Shown: positions 25,680 through 34,588, counted from the first letter of the stretch. The stretch: 64,000 nt of DNA from Pseudoduganella namucuonensis (GCF_900116645.1 NZ_FPBO01000022.1:62001-126000), one strand, 5' to 3'. A program made the numbers and translations. The notes: generated by a model from the sequence alone, not told the origin.

Positions 25680-27602
25680 ATGAAGTCGATCTTCAAGCAG
25701 TTGCTTTTGCATTGCGCGCTGTGGATGGCGTGCGGCGCCTGGGCCCAGCCGCTGGACCTTTCCGGCGCCGCGTTGCTGCTGGAGGACCCGGGCGGCGCGA
25801 TGACGGTGCAACAGGCCGCCGCGCAGGCCGCGCGCTTCGCTCCCGGCAAGGTCTCGGTCGGTTTCACGACGTCCGCCTACTGGATGCGTTTCACCGTGCG
25901 CAACAGCGGCCGGGAGCCGGCCACCTGGTGGCTGGACACCAGCAACCGCACCTTGCAGGAAGTGGACCTGTACCAGTCCGACGGCAAGGGCGGCTACCTG
26001 CACGGCTCGGCCGGCGCGGGGCGGCCGTTCTCCCAGCGTCCGCTGGCCACGGATTACTTCGTGTTTCCCGTCACGGTCGCGGCGGGCGGCACGGCGGAAC
26101 TGTATTTGCGCGTGCGCAGCACCGGCTTCCAGGGCGTGATGATGAAGCCGCTGATGTGGACGCCGTCCGCCTACCAGGCGCGGGCCCAGTCCGAACGCAC
26201 GCAATGGCTGCTTTACCTGGGCATGGCCGCCACGCTGGCCGGCTTCAACCTGATGCTGTGGCTCTACCTGCGCGAGCACGACCACCTCGTGTACGTGCTG
26301 TCGTTGCTCGCCATCATCTGGACCACCAGCAGCGCGGCGGGCGGCTACGGTTCGGCCTTCCAGATGCTGTGGCCGGACGCGCCCCGGTTCGAGCAGTGTT
26401 CCTGGGTGCTGTCGCTGCTGGCCGTGTGCGTGTTGACGCCGCTGTTCATTTCGCGCCTGCTGGACCTGTGGCGGCGCATGCCGCGCGTGAGCATGGTGCT
26501 GTGGGGCCTGATCGGCATCAACTGCGTCACCAGCCTGATCCTGGCGGGCATGACGGCGCTAGGGGTGCGGGGCCATGCGGAGGAAATGCAGCTGGTCTAC
26601 ATCGTCGGCGGCCTGCTGTGGCAGCCCATCTTTCCATTGCTTGGCTACGCCATCGTCAAATGCGCGCTGCGGGGAGACCGCTTCGCCCGCTTCATGCTGG
26701 TGGCCTACCTGCCCGCCATTGCCGCCTCCACCTACACCTCGCTGCAAAACGTGCGCGGCGAGCCGCCCAGCCTGGTGTACGTGATGTGGGGCGCGGGCTT
26801 CGAACTGCTGGTGATGGCGCTGGCGCTGGCCGACCGTTTCAATCAAGAACGTTTGCAAAAGTTGGCCGCGCAGGAGGCGCTGCTGGACAACCTGCGCCGC
26901 TCCGAGCAGGAGCTGGAACAAAAAGTCACGCAACGCACGCTGGAACTGAACGCCGAGCAGAAGCGCACCAAGGAGTTGCTGTACAACATACTGCCCGTGG
27001 AACTGGCCGAGGAACTGTCCAGCACGGGCCAGGCCCAGCCGGCGCGGCACGAGTCCGCCACCGTATTGTTCACCGACTTCGCCGGTTTCACCGCCGTGGC
27101 CGCCACCATGCCGGCCGACCGCATGATTTCGGAACTGAACGAGATCTTCGCCGCCTTCGACGACATCACCGACGAATGCGGCGTGGAAAAGATCAAGACC
27201 ATCGGCGACTCCTACATGGCCGCTGCCGGCCTGCCCAAGCCGTGTGCGGACCATGCCCAGCGTTGCGTGCGCGCCGGGCTGAGAATGATCGCCTTCATCG
27301 AGGAGCGCAACAGCAAGGCGCCGTTCAAGTGGACGCTGCGGGTCGGGATTCATTCAGGCCCGGTGGTGGCGGGCGTGGTTGGCAAGCGCAAATACGCGTT
27401 CGATATCTGGGGCGACACCGTCAATATCGCCTCGCGCATGGAAAGTTCCGGCGCCGTGGGGCGGGTGAATGTGTCCGCCTATACCAGCGATTTGGCGCGT
27501 GACGATTTCGATTGCGAATACCGGGGCAAGGTCGCGGCCAAGGGCAAGGGCGAAATGGATATGTATTTCATTACCGGGGAGCGTGCGGCCGGCGCGGTTT
27601 AA
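25680..27602 (+). CDS. Membrane class III adenylate cyclase with 7TMR-DISM sensor
   Basis: A 640-residue sensor cyclase. A signal peptide (to about residue 22) is followed by a periplasmic 7TMR-DISMED2-type beta domain (VGFTTSAYWMRFTVRN...) to about residue 165, seven hydrophobic segments to about residue 390, a short coiled coil (EQELEQKVTQRTLELNAEQK), and a cyclase domain from about residue 455. Metal-binding aspartates are in LFTDFAGFT and the IGDSYM motif. The base-specifying residues are Lys in EKIKTIGDS and Asp in FDIWGDTVNIASRM, which predicts ATP rather than GTP as substrate. No phosphodiesterase or CRP gene is adjacent. Confidence 0.9.
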   Translation: MKSIFKQLLLHCALWMACGAWAQPLDLSGAALLLEDPGGAMTVQQAAAQAARFAPGKVSVGFTTSAYWMRFTVRNSGREPATWWLDTSNRTLQEVDLYQSDGKGGYLHGSAGAGRPFSQRPLATDYFVFPVTVAAGGTAELYLRVRSTGFQGVMMKPLMWTPSAYQARAQSERTQWLLYLGMAATLAGFNLMLWLYLREHDHLVYVLSLLAIIWTTSSAAGGYGSAFQMLWPDAPRFEQCSWVLSLLAVCVLTPLFISRLLDLWRRMPRVSMVLWGLIGINCVTSLILAGMTALGVRGHAEEMQLVYIVGGLLWQPIFPLLGYAIVKCALRGDRFARFMLVAYLPAIAASTYTSLQNVRGEPPSLVYVMWGAGFELLVMALALADRFNQERLQKLAAQEALLDNLRRSEQELEQKVTQRTLELNAEQKRTKELLYNILPVELAEELSSTGQAQPARHESATVLFTDFAGFTAVAATMPADRMISELNEIFAAFDDITDECGVEKIKTIGDSYMAAAGLPKPCADHAQRCVRAGLRMIAFIEERNSKAPFKWTLRVGIHSGPVVAGVVGKRKYAFDIWGDTVNIASRMESSGAVGRVNVSAYTSDLARDDFDCEYRGKVAAKGKGEMDMYFITGERAAGAV

Positions 27603-27640
27603 CTATAGAATTGTATTTCATTTAACTATTTCGGAAGCAC

Positions 27641-28240
27641 ATGTTAATCAAAGATTACCTCGCCTTCAGTACCTGGATAGACGGCGACCAGCCGAATGTG
27701 GCGCGCAAGGCGGCCGAACTGGCGGCGGGCGCCAAGACGGACGCCGAAATCGCCGCCCGCTGCTTCGAGTTTGTCCGCGACGAGATCAAACACAGTTGGG
27801 ACCACAAGCTCAATCCCGTGACTTGCCGCGCGTCGGACGTTCTGCATCACGGCACCGGCTATTGCTACGCCAAAAGCCATTTGTTGGCCGCTTTATTAAG
27901 GGCGAACCGCATTCCGGCCGGCTTGTGCTATCAGCGTTTGGCGGTCGGCACGGAAGGACCGCCATTTTGCCTGCATGGCTTGAATGCGGTGTTTCTCGAG
28001 CAATACGGCTGGTATCGCATCGACGCGCGCGGCAATAAACCCGGTGTCGATGCGCAATTCACCCCGCCGCGCGAGCAATTGGCTTTTCCCGTACTGGCGC
28101 CGCAGGAACGCGATCTGCCCGAGATTTGGGCCGAGCCGTTGCCGGTGGTGCTGGATGCGCTGATGAACCATGCATCCGTACTGGCGGTGGCGGAAAACCT
28201 GCCGGACGTGGAATTGCTGCCTTCTGTCAGGCTGCGTTAA
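27641..28240 (+). CDS. Transglutaminase-like cysteine protease family protein
   Basis: A 199-residue protein with a transglutaminase-core domain. The nucleophile lies in HGTGYCYAKSHLLAALLRA near residue 75, the His in LHGLNAVFL near 115 and the Asp in WYRIDARGNKPG near 129, so the Cys-His-Asp triad is complete. No signal peptide or membrane segment is seen, so it is probably cytoplasmic; stand-alone members act as peptidases or amidases on unknown substrates. It follows the cyclase by 38 bases and precedes slyX by 48, so a shared transcript is possible. Its base composition looks less GC-rich than the neighbouring cyclase. Confidence 0.86.
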   Translation: MLIKDYLAFSTWIDGDQPNVARKAAELAAGAKTDAEIAARCFEFVRDEIKHSWDHKLNPVTCRASDVLHHGTGYCYAKSHLLAALLRANRIPAGLCYQRLAVGTEGPPFCLHGLNAVFLEQYGWYRIDARGNKPGVDAQFTPPREQLAFPVLAPQERDLPEIWAEPLPVVLDALMNHASVLAVAENLPDVELLPSVRLR

Positions 28241-28288
28241 AAATCTTCCCGGCGGGAGTACAATGCCCGCTTTCCCGCAGGAGCATAT

Positions 28289-28492
28289 ATGAACACCGAA
28301 GACCGTTTCGTCGATATCGAAATCAAAGTGGCCCACCAGGAGGATATGGTGGAATCCCTGAACCAGCGCATCTACGAGCAGCAAAAACAGATCGATAAAC
28401 TGGAGGCGATGATTTCCGCCCTGGCCCAACATATCCGTGAAAACCCGCAGGGCGGCCAGGGCGCGCTGAACGAACGGCCGCCGCACTACTGA
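28289..28492 (+). CDS. slyX: SlyX family protein
   Basis: A 67-residue, mostly helical protein starting MNTEDRFVDIEIKVAHQEDM, with the coiled-coil LNQRIYEQQKQIDKLEAMI and the typical PPHY C-terminus of SlyX. The function is not firmly known even in E. coli. A GGAG lies upstream of the ATG. It converges on the GMC oxidoreductase gene. Confidence 0.88.
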   Translation: MNTEDRFVDIEIKVAHQEDMVESLNQRIYEQQKQIDKLEAMISALAQHIRENPQGGQGALNERPPHY

Positions 28493-28573
28493 CGCATGCC
28501 ACACTCAGGCATGATCGCGCCAGAATATGGCACGATGTGCAAGAGTTTTCCCTGTGAGGGATTGAAAAGGGCT

Positions 28574-29863
28574 TCAGGAACGGGTGATGTGCATGCCCAG
28601 GCGCTTGCCCAGGCATAACAGGGTGAGCGATGGCGGCAATCCCCAGGGTTGGGGAATGACGGAGGCGTCGCAAACATAAAGCCCGGGCGTTGGCGTCATC
28701 AAATTCTTATCCACGCCGTCGTTGATGCGTATGCCGCCGCCGGGGTGGGCGGCGAAATGCCAGCTCTTGAATATATGGCGCGCGCCCGCCTCGGCCAATA
28801 TGGATCTGGCTATCGCCACGCCCTTGCGGAACTTGAGTTTATCGGTTTCCCGCAGTGTTTTATCCGCCCAGCGCGGGCCGGTTCCGCCGCCGATTTCATC
28901 GCGTATTTTCACCATGATGCTCAGCGTTTTATGATGCGCGAAAAGGCGGTCGAATCTCCCGACCTGCATGGCGAAGGCTTGGTACATCGGTTTTGGCAGG
29001 GTTAAATCAGCCAATGCGATGCCATCGGCATGCATATTCAATCCGGCGGCCATCGGCACTTCGGCACCGCCATTGATATCGTCCACCGATCCCATGACCG
29101 CCACGACGGGATCGCTAAAGAATGGCACCGATCTCGGCCCCAATCCGGATTGATAAAGAAGGCGCGGACTGCCCAATCCGCCGCCAGCCAGAATGACATT
29201 ATTGGCGCGGATGGTTTGCAAACGGCCCCCGGCGAAGAACTCGATTCCGGCGGCGCGTCCGTTTTCCAAAATAACGCGCGTTGCCCGTGCCTCATCCATT
29301 AAATGCGCGCCTTGCAGACAAGCCTCGTCGATGAAATCCCGCGCCGTCCATTTCGCGCCAAAGGGACAGCCATAAACGCAACGCCAGCAACCGGTCCGGC
29401 ATATTTGAGGGCGTATCATTTTATCCAGCTTATGCCAATCCAGGCCGACCGCCAAAGCGGATCGCATAATCCTGGCGGCCATGGGTCCGATTAAAGCGTC
29501 GGGCAGGGGAGCCATGGGCAATTCCGCGCGCAGCGATTCCAGCGCCGGCGCGAGATCGACGCCATACGCCGCGAACATTTCCAATGGCGGCGGCGCTGCG
29601 GTCGCGAAATTAATGGTCGAACTGCCGCCGGCGGTAATGCCGCGCACCAGCAGGGACGCGTCGCGATGGATAAAAGCGCCCTTGCCGGGAACCGCCGCGA
29701 TGGCGGCCATTTGCTTGAGCGTGCCGGCGACCGGCGCCGCGCTGCCCTGTTCGAGCACGAGTACGCTCAGCGACCGCCGCGCCAATTCCCGCGCCACGCT
29801 CGCACCGCCCGGCCCGCTGCCGACCACGATGGCGTCGTAAGATGAACGTAGGGGCGAATGCAT
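28574..29863 (-). CDS. GMC-type FAD-dependent oxidoreductase
   Basis: A 429-residue flavoprotein with the FAD-binding motif DAIVVGSGPGGASVARELA at residues ~10-28 and the C-terminal GMC signature AHPGGGIRINDGVDKN plus VCDASVIPQPWGLPPSLTLL. It is shorter than typical choline or alcohol dehydrogenases (~530). A Cys-rich stretch, CRTGCWRCVYGCPFGAKW near residue 155, resembles a similar motif in long-chain-alcohol-oxidase-like and gluconate-type GMC proteins and may bind metal or an iron-sulfur cluster. The substrate cannot be deduced. Codon use looks more AT-tolerant than in flanking genes, hinting at transfer. Confidence 0.83.
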   Translation of the reverse strand: MHSPLRSSYDAIVVGSGPGGASVARELARRSLSVLVLEQGSAAPVAGTLKQMAAIAAVPGKGAFIHRDASLLVRGITAGGSSTINFATAAPPPLEMFAAYGVDLAPALESLRAELPMAPLPDALIGPMAARIMRSALAVGLDWHKLDKMIRPQICRTGCWRCVYGCPFGAKWTARDFIDEACLQGAHLMDEARATRVILENGRAAGIEFFAGGRLQTIRANNVILAGGGLGSPRLLYQSGLGPRSVPFFSDPVVAVMGSVDDINGGAEVPMAAGLNMHADGIALADLTLPKPMYQAFAMQVGRFDRLFAHHKTLSIMVKIRDEIGGGTGPRWADKTLRETDKLKFRKGVAIARSILAEAGARHIFKSWHFAAHPGGGIRINDGVDKNLMTPTPGLYVCDASVIPQPWGLPPSLTLLCLGKRLGMHITRS

Positions 29864-29965
29864 GGCGGTGTGGGGATAGGGGGAGAGCCGATGCTATCAC
29901 GGTGTGCCGATGGTCGGCCCACAGCTGTTAAAATTGCCAGGATGTAAATTCCAGAGGAACGCTAC

Positions 29966-30271
29966 ATGAAACGTTATGTCTTGGCTCTGGTCTCATATTT
30001 GTTGCTGGCGACGTCCGCCCACGCCGCCGACGGCACCCAGCCTAGTGTGGACGGCATGGCGAAATGGAAGAAGGAAACGCTCTCCAGGTACGAGGAGGTG
30101 ATCTATCTGGAAACGGATGGCAAGCCGCTCACCGGAGCCATGTTCAACCAGCGCATCGTGAACGACAAGCCCGCTTTTCGCATGACCACGGAGTCGACTA
30201 CGCCGAAGAAGATTGTCATCCGGATATTGAGCGACGCGGAAACGAAGCAGGGGCAAACCGCTGAGAAGTAG
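29966..30271 (+). CDS. Small exported protein of unknown function
   Basis: A 101-residue protein with a clear signal peptide (MKRYVLALVSYLLLATSAHA, cleavage after AHA). The mature part of about 80 residues is rich in Lys, Glu and Thr, with YEEVIYLETDGKPLTGAMF and PKKIVIRILSDAETKQGQ, and has no cysteine, metal motif or repeat. A GAGG lies 11 bases before the ATG. It lies 25 bases before an antitoxin-like gene but nothing in its sequence suggests a functional link. Confidence 0.65.
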   Translation: MKRYVLALVSYLLLATSAHAADGTQPSVDGMAKWKKETLSRYEEVIYLETDGKPLTGAMFNQRIVNDKPAFRMTTESTTPKKIVIRILSDAETKQGQTAEK

Positions 30272-30296
30272 TGTCCACGGCGGCGCAAAGGGAACA

Positions 30297-30629
30297 ATGA
30301 TGAAAAATGTTCGCATCCATCCTTTGATTCCAACGTTGCCGGGGCTTGCCGAGCGGAACCCGCAGAAGGGCGAAACAGCTGCCAGTTTCACCGCGCAGGC
30401 GATCCGCGAAGATATGGAGCACCGCCAGGAGTGGAGCGAATTTGTCGCCCGGGGCATTGCTTCCCGCGATGAAGCAAAACGCACCGGCATCTATGTCGCG
30501 CCCGATGCCGTGATCGGGCGCCTTGGGCGGATGCTGGCCCGGATCAAGGCGAATCGGACCCGGTTGACTCCGCAAGTCGAGCATGCTGGCGAATTCACGC
30601 GCCAAGGTCGTGACTCCGACCGCTATTGA
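30297..30629 (+). CDS. YlcI/YnfO-type (ribbon-helix-helix) antitoxin-like protein, apparently orphan
   Basis: A 110-residue protein. The central part, ETAASFTAQAIREDMEHRQ then EFVARGIASRDEAKRTGIYV and DAVIGRLGRMLARIKA, fits the small antitoxins that neutralise ParE/RelE toxins. In intact pairs the toxin gene overlaps or directly follows the antitoxin. Here the only trace is a 19-residue reading frame at 30583-30642 that overlaps the 3' end and then stops. The last ~20 residues (EFTRQGRDSDRY) look like extension past the ancestral stop. No promoter is evident. The family match is from motif memory. Confidence 0.6.
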   Translation: MMKNVRIHPLIPTLPGLAERNPQKGETAASFTAQAIREDMEHRQEWSEFVARGIASRDEAKRTGIYVAPDAVIGRLGRMLARIKANRTRLTPQVEHAGEFTRQGRDSDRY

Positions 30630-30642
30630 TGCGCTGCATTGA
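30583..30642 (+). pseudogene. Possible remnant of a ParE/RelE-type toxin start
   Basis: ATG 30583 opens a 19-codon frame reading MLANSRAKVVTPTAIDALH before TGA. The pattern hydrophobic-KVV-TP-A-x-DAL resembles the N-terminus of ParE family toxins (xVxLTPxAxxDL), and the position, overlapping the end of the antitoxin in another frame, is where such a toxin would start. Nothing toxin-like continues after the stop in any plus-strand frame; an M48 protease gene begins converging at 30669. Too short to be secure. Confidence 0.3.
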
Positions 30643-30668
30643 CACAGGCTGGGCCCTCGGCATTTCCA

Positions 30669-31469
30669 TTACCCGTCTTTATCGATACGGGACTGCATGC
30701 GCTGCGCGCGATCCGGCGACGAGGGATGCGAACTGAACATGCTGCGTCCAGCACCGTCCAGCTTCGCCAGCTTCTGGAAGACCGTCACCAGTCCCGTCCG
30801 CGACAATTTTTCCTTGTGCAGGATGCCGTAGGACTGGTCGTCCGCGTCCGTTTCCTGCGACTGGGAAAACTGCGCTTCGATGAATTTGTGCCCCAGATCC
30901 CCCAGATCTGACTGGCTCAACGTCGCGGCGGTGGTGCTGACGGCGCCGGCGGCGCCGCGCGCCGCCTGCAAGCTATAGGCCGTTTGCATGGACTTCTTGG
31001 AATGGCCCAGCAACACGTGCCCGATTTCATGTCCGACCACGGCGCGCACCTCGTCGTCGTTCATCATGTCCATCAAGCCGGCGAAGACACGGATACAGCC
31101 GTTGTCCATCGCGAACGCATTGACCTCGGACACCAGATAAACCTTGGCATCCAGCTTCTTGCCATTGAACTTGCTCATATTCAGTGGCTTCAACGCCGCC
31201 TCCAGGCGTTTCGCGTACTTGCTGCCCGGCGCGGCGACTTTGTTCGTGCGATCGAGCGCGGCGCAGGATTTGTCCGCCAAATCGACCACCTCCGCGTCGC
31301 TCAAGGTGGCGGCCTTGATCGCCAGGCCGGCCGAATTGGCGAGCCCACCCAAATCGATGGCGCCCGCCAAGGGACAGGCAAGCGTCGAGAACGCGAGCGC
31401 TCCGCCCGCGAACAGCTTGGGCAATGATTTGACCGGACTTTCCGGCAAGGACGAATGAATGAATCCCAT
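30669..31469 (-). CDS. M48 family zinc metalloprotease (LoiP/YcaL-like)
   Basis: A 266-residue exported peptidase. The HExxH motif is VVGHEIGHVLLGHSKK near residue 147, and the third ligand is likely the Glu of SQETDADDQS. The N-terminus KLFAGGALAFSTLACPLAGA is a signal sequence; the Cys in TLAC is lipobox-like but not strict, so lipoprotein status is uncertain. Its relatives act on misfolded outer-membrane proteins under envelope stress. ATG 31469 has GGAG seven bases upstream; a longer start at 31502 adds residues without a Shine-Dalgarno. Confidence 0.88.
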   Translation of the reverse strand: MGFIHSSLPESPVKSLPKLFAGGALAFSTLACPLAGAIDLGGLANSAGLAIKAATLSDAEVVDLADKSCAALDRTNKVAAPGSKYAKRLEAALKPLNMSKFNGKKLDAKVYLVSEVNAFAMDNGCIRVFAGLMDMMNDDEVRAVVGHEIGHVLLGHSKKSMQTAYSLQAARGAAGAVSTTAATLSQSDLGDLGHKFIEAQFSQSQETDADDQSYGILHKEKLSRTGLVTVFQKLAKLDGAGRSMFSSHPSSPDRAQRMQSRIDKDG

Positions 31470-31677
31470 GGTTTGGCTCCCCAAAAAGTGGCTACCCCGC
31501 ACCCTGCGGGGCAGGCGATGTGTTTCCGCAAGGAAATCGTAGCGATATTCGTCGCTTCGACCTTAAGGAAGATCATCAACCCATCCTTGTTTCCCGTTTT
31601 TTCCCGCAGGCCGGGCCAAGGTTGTCGCCCGGTGTGATTTGGAACACAATGCGTTTTCATTGTTTCCGGGAGGTTTT

Positions 31678-32253
<576 letters not shown>

Positions 32254-32373
32254 GCTGATTGCGCCGCGGCATCGAATGCGGATGACGCGGCAAATGTCCT
32301 GATATCATCCTTGGCTTCCCATGCTGCCCCAAAACGCAGTGTGCTTATGTCTTGCCTGCCTTTGTTGCGAAAG

Positions 32374-32393
32374 CACCGGCTTTCAGGCCGGTG
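32374..32393 (+). other. Hairpin upstream of truncated tnpB, resembling an IS605-type end / omega-RNA hairpin
   Basis: CACCGGC (32374-32380) and GCCGGTG (32387-32393) form a 7-bp stem with a TTTCAG loop, followed by ATGGATAAAAC. Right ends of many tnpB-only IS200/IS605 elements carry a hairpin of this type just after tnpB. Here it lies 127 bases before a tnpB start, in the same orientation. It may be a left-end hairpin or the leftover right end of a second copy. The rest of 32254-32519 shows no gene, only an octamer GTTGCGAA repeated at 32364 and 32407. Confidence 0.35.
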
Positions 32394-32519
32394 ATGGATA
32401 AAACGGGTTGCGAAGCAATCCAACTCCGCAGTGACGATTTCGCTTTTTTTCTCCCGGAGTCCGCGACGTTTTTCTCAACGGTTGGTCTAATGAGATATAG
32501 GCGCTCTTGGAGAACCGTC

Positions 32520-33122
32520 ATGAAGCGGCTTCAGGCATTTCGATTCGAACTCCGCCCGAACTTCGAGCAGCAGCGTTCGATGCGTCGATTCGCGGGAGCT
32601 TGCCGGTTCGTGTACAACAAGGCGCTGTCGCTTCAACAGACGCGCCATGCGGAAGGCGCAAAGCATTTGTCGTACGCAGGCATGTGCGCCGCATTAATGG
32701 AATGGAAGGCGCAGCCCGAGACGGACTGGCTGCGCGAAACGCACTCGCAGGTGTTGCAGCAGTCGCTCAAGAACCTCGACCATGCCTACGTGAATTTCTT
32801 CGCCCGCCGGGCCGGCTTCCCCCGTTTCAAGCGCCGCGGCCGGCACGACGGTTTTCGTTATCCCCAGGGATGCAAGCTGGAGCAGCATAGCGACCGCATC
32901 TACCTTCCCCGGCTGGGCTGGTGCCGCTATCGCAACAGCCGGGTGGTCTCGGGCGAGATCAAGAACGTCACCGTGAGCCTGTCCGGCGCCGCCTGGTTTG
33001 TCAGCATTCAGACCGAACGTGAAGTCGCCGATACTGTGCCCCTGCCCGGTGGCGCCGTGGTCGGAATCGATCTGGGTATCGCGCGCTTCGCCACCATGAG
33101 CGATGGCCACCACGTCGAACCG
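32520..33122 (+). pseudogene. TnpB (IS200/IS605 OrfB), N-terminal ~200 residues only
   Basis: ATG 32520, behind GGAGA, begins MKRLQAFRFELRPNFEQQ, the usual TnpB opening, and continues through RFVYNKALSLQQ, the FKRRGRHDGFRY region, and the first RuvC-like aspartate in VVGIDLGIARFATMSDG. Family members run to ~370-400 residues with a second RuvC acid, a four-Cys zinc finger and a final Asp; all are missing. After HHVEP the DNA switches to the 3' part of an M3 peptidase gene, while the tnpB frame runs on as nonsense to 33179. So the nuclease is inactive by truncation. Confidence 0.88.
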
Positions 33123-33484
33123 CGCTGGGCGCGTCGCAGATCCCGTCCGACGTGCTGGCCTTCGAGGCCGCCGCGCTGAGGGACGCCGGCGTCGATTTCG
33201 CCCCGGTGCCGCCGCGCTACCGCAGCACCTACTTCTCGCACGTGTTCGCCGGCGGCTACTCGGCCGGCTACTACGGCTATCTGTGGAGCGAGAAGCTGGA
33301 CGCCGACACCGTCAACTGGTTCGAGGAAAACGGCGGCATGCTGCGCAAGAACGGCGACCACTTCCGCAAGGCGCTGCTGTCCAAGGGCGGCACCATGGAC
33401 GCGATGCAAATGTACCGCGCCTTCCGCGGCCGCGACGCCAGGATCGAGCCGCTGCTGGAACGCCGCGGCCTGACGGAGAAGTAA
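33123..33484 (+). pseudogene. dcp: M3 family peptidase (Dcp-like), C-terminal fragment
   Basis: In the frame ending TAA at 33482-33484 the DNA encodes about 117 residues typical of the C-terminus of peptidyl-dipeptidase Dcp: PSDVLAFEAAALRDAGVDF, VPPRYRSTYFSHVFAGGYSAGYYGYLWSEK and GRDARIEPLLERRGL. The HExxH zinc site and some 550 N-terminal residues are absent, and no start signal precedes the fragment. It abuts the truncated tnpB at about 33118-33140, so it marks one side of a deletion or insertion. A normal terminator still follows it. Confidence 0.87.
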
Positions 33485-33495
33485 GCCGCGCGATG

Positions 33496-33525
33496 AAACC
33501 GCACTTCAAGGTGCGGTTTTTTTTC
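33496..33525 (+). terminator. Rho-independent terminator after the dcp fragment
   Basis: AAACCGCAC (33496-33504) pairs with GTGCGGTTT (33511-33519) around TTCAAG and is followed by a T run. This is presumably the original dcp terminator, left in place when the rest of the gene was lost. Confidence 0.85.
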
Positions 33526-33572
33526 GGCGGTACGGTAAGATAGCCCATCCTCAAGCACGCAAGGAGTTGGGA

Positions 33573-34205
33573 ATGAAGCAACTAGCTGACAAACTGGCCC
33601 AGGTGATGGACCAGCTGGACAACGTGGACCAGGACGCCTTCATGGCGCTGATGGCGGACGCGCTGGAACCGTATCCCGAACTGGGATGGGAACTGGGGCC
33701 GGACCCCGAGGACGGCGACCTGATGCGCCTGAGCCTGGTGGTGCGCGACGCGCCCGCCTTCCGCGACGAGGCGGCCACCACGGAGGCCTTCCCGGTCGAG
33801 GGCGAGGGCTGGCGCATCGACCTCGGCGTGCCGCCGCGCGACGCGGAGATCTACCTGGAGGCGCAGGTGGGCGAGGGCGAGGACGCGGCCGTGCTGGAGA
33901 TCGAGGGCGAGCAGCTGGGCTGGCAGATGCGCGGCGCCGACGGCGTGGTCGACCTGGTGGTGGGCATCCCGGCCGGGCCGCTGCGCCGGCTGGGCACCGA
34001 GGAGCGCGAGGAGCTGGCCGACATCTTCGTCATGGGCGAGCTGGGCGAGATCAACCTGCTGGACTACGTCAATTCCGTCAGCGTCGAGGACATCGAGGCG
34101 CTGTCGGAGGAGTGGCCGTCGCTCACCACGCTGCGCCGCGCCTTCGTGGCCCGCTACCCCGATTGCGCCTACGCGGAGTGGATGCGGTGGTCGCGGGAAG
34201 AGTGA
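33573..34205 (+). CDS. Acidic protein of unknown function
   Basis: A 210-residue, strongly acidic, cytoplasmic-looking protein (MKQLADKLAQVMDQLDNVDQ...). The N-terminal 30 residues are helical; the middle alternates Glu/Asp-rich strands (AEIYLEAQVGEGEDAAVLEI); the C-terminus (PSLTTLRRAFVARYPDCAYAEWMRW) is again helical. No motif or membrane segment is recognised. ATG 33573 has AAGGAG six bases upstream. It precedes a DUF4404 gene by 70 bases on the same strand. Confidence 0.68.
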   Translation: MKQLADKLAQVMDQLDNVDQDAFMALMADALEPYPELGWELGPDPEDGDLMRLSLVVRDAPAFRDEAATTEAFPVEGEGWRIDLGVPPRDAEIYLEAQVGEGEDAAVLEIEGEQLGWQMRGADGVVDLVVGIPAGPLRRLGTEEREELADIFVMGELGEINLLDYVNSVSVEDIEALSEEWPSLTTLRRAFVARYPDCAYAEWMRWSREE

Positions 34206-34275
34206 CCGCATGCGTAGCTTGGGGCCGCGATTCGGTGTATAAGAATACTATGGCGACTACTTTGGGGACGGGGAC

Positions 34276-34557
34276 ATGGATAACAATCTGAAGGCATCGT
34301 TGAAGACGCTGCACGCCAAACTGGCCACTTCGCCGGGGCCGATCGACGAGGAATTGCAGGACCTGCTGCTGCAGCTCGATGGCGACATCCGCCAGCTGCT
34401 GGAGCAGCGCGCCAGCGACGACGACGGGGAGGACACCACCACCTACGGCCTGGCCGAACGGACGCAGGAAATCTCGGCCAAGTTCGCCGTCAAGCATCCC
34501 ACGCTGGAGCCGGCGCTGCGCGAGCTGGGCTCCATCCTCGCCAACATGGGGATCTGA
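34276..34557 (+). CDS. DUF4404 family small helical protein
   Basis: A 93-residue protein, MDNNLKASLKTLHAKLATSP..., with two helical segments and the C-terminal KHPTLEPALRELGSILANMGI, the conserved ending of DUF4404 proteins. The function is unknown. A GGGGAC precedes the ATG. It converges on a DUF1269-type gene, with a terminator between. Confidence 0.83.
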   Translation: MDNNLKASLKTLHAKLATSPGPIDEELQDLLLQLDGDIRQLLEQRASDDDGEDTTTYGLAERTQEISAKFAVKHPTLEPALRELGSILANMGI

Positions 34558-34588
34558 AAAAAAACCGGAGCCGCGAGGGCTCCGGTTT
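34557..34588 (-). terminator. Terminator of the DUF1269-type gene
   Basis: An 11-bp stem (34562-34572 with 34578-34588, core AACCGGAGCC) with a five-base loop. The run of eight A on the plus strand (34557-34564) is a T run for minus-strand transcripts, so it mainly serves the gene ending at 34630; plus-strand readthrough has only three T after the stem. Confidence 0.82.

Noticed and set aside
30297..30642. Complete toxin-antitoxin module
   Set aside because: No toxin-length frame follows; only a 19-codon relic is possible.
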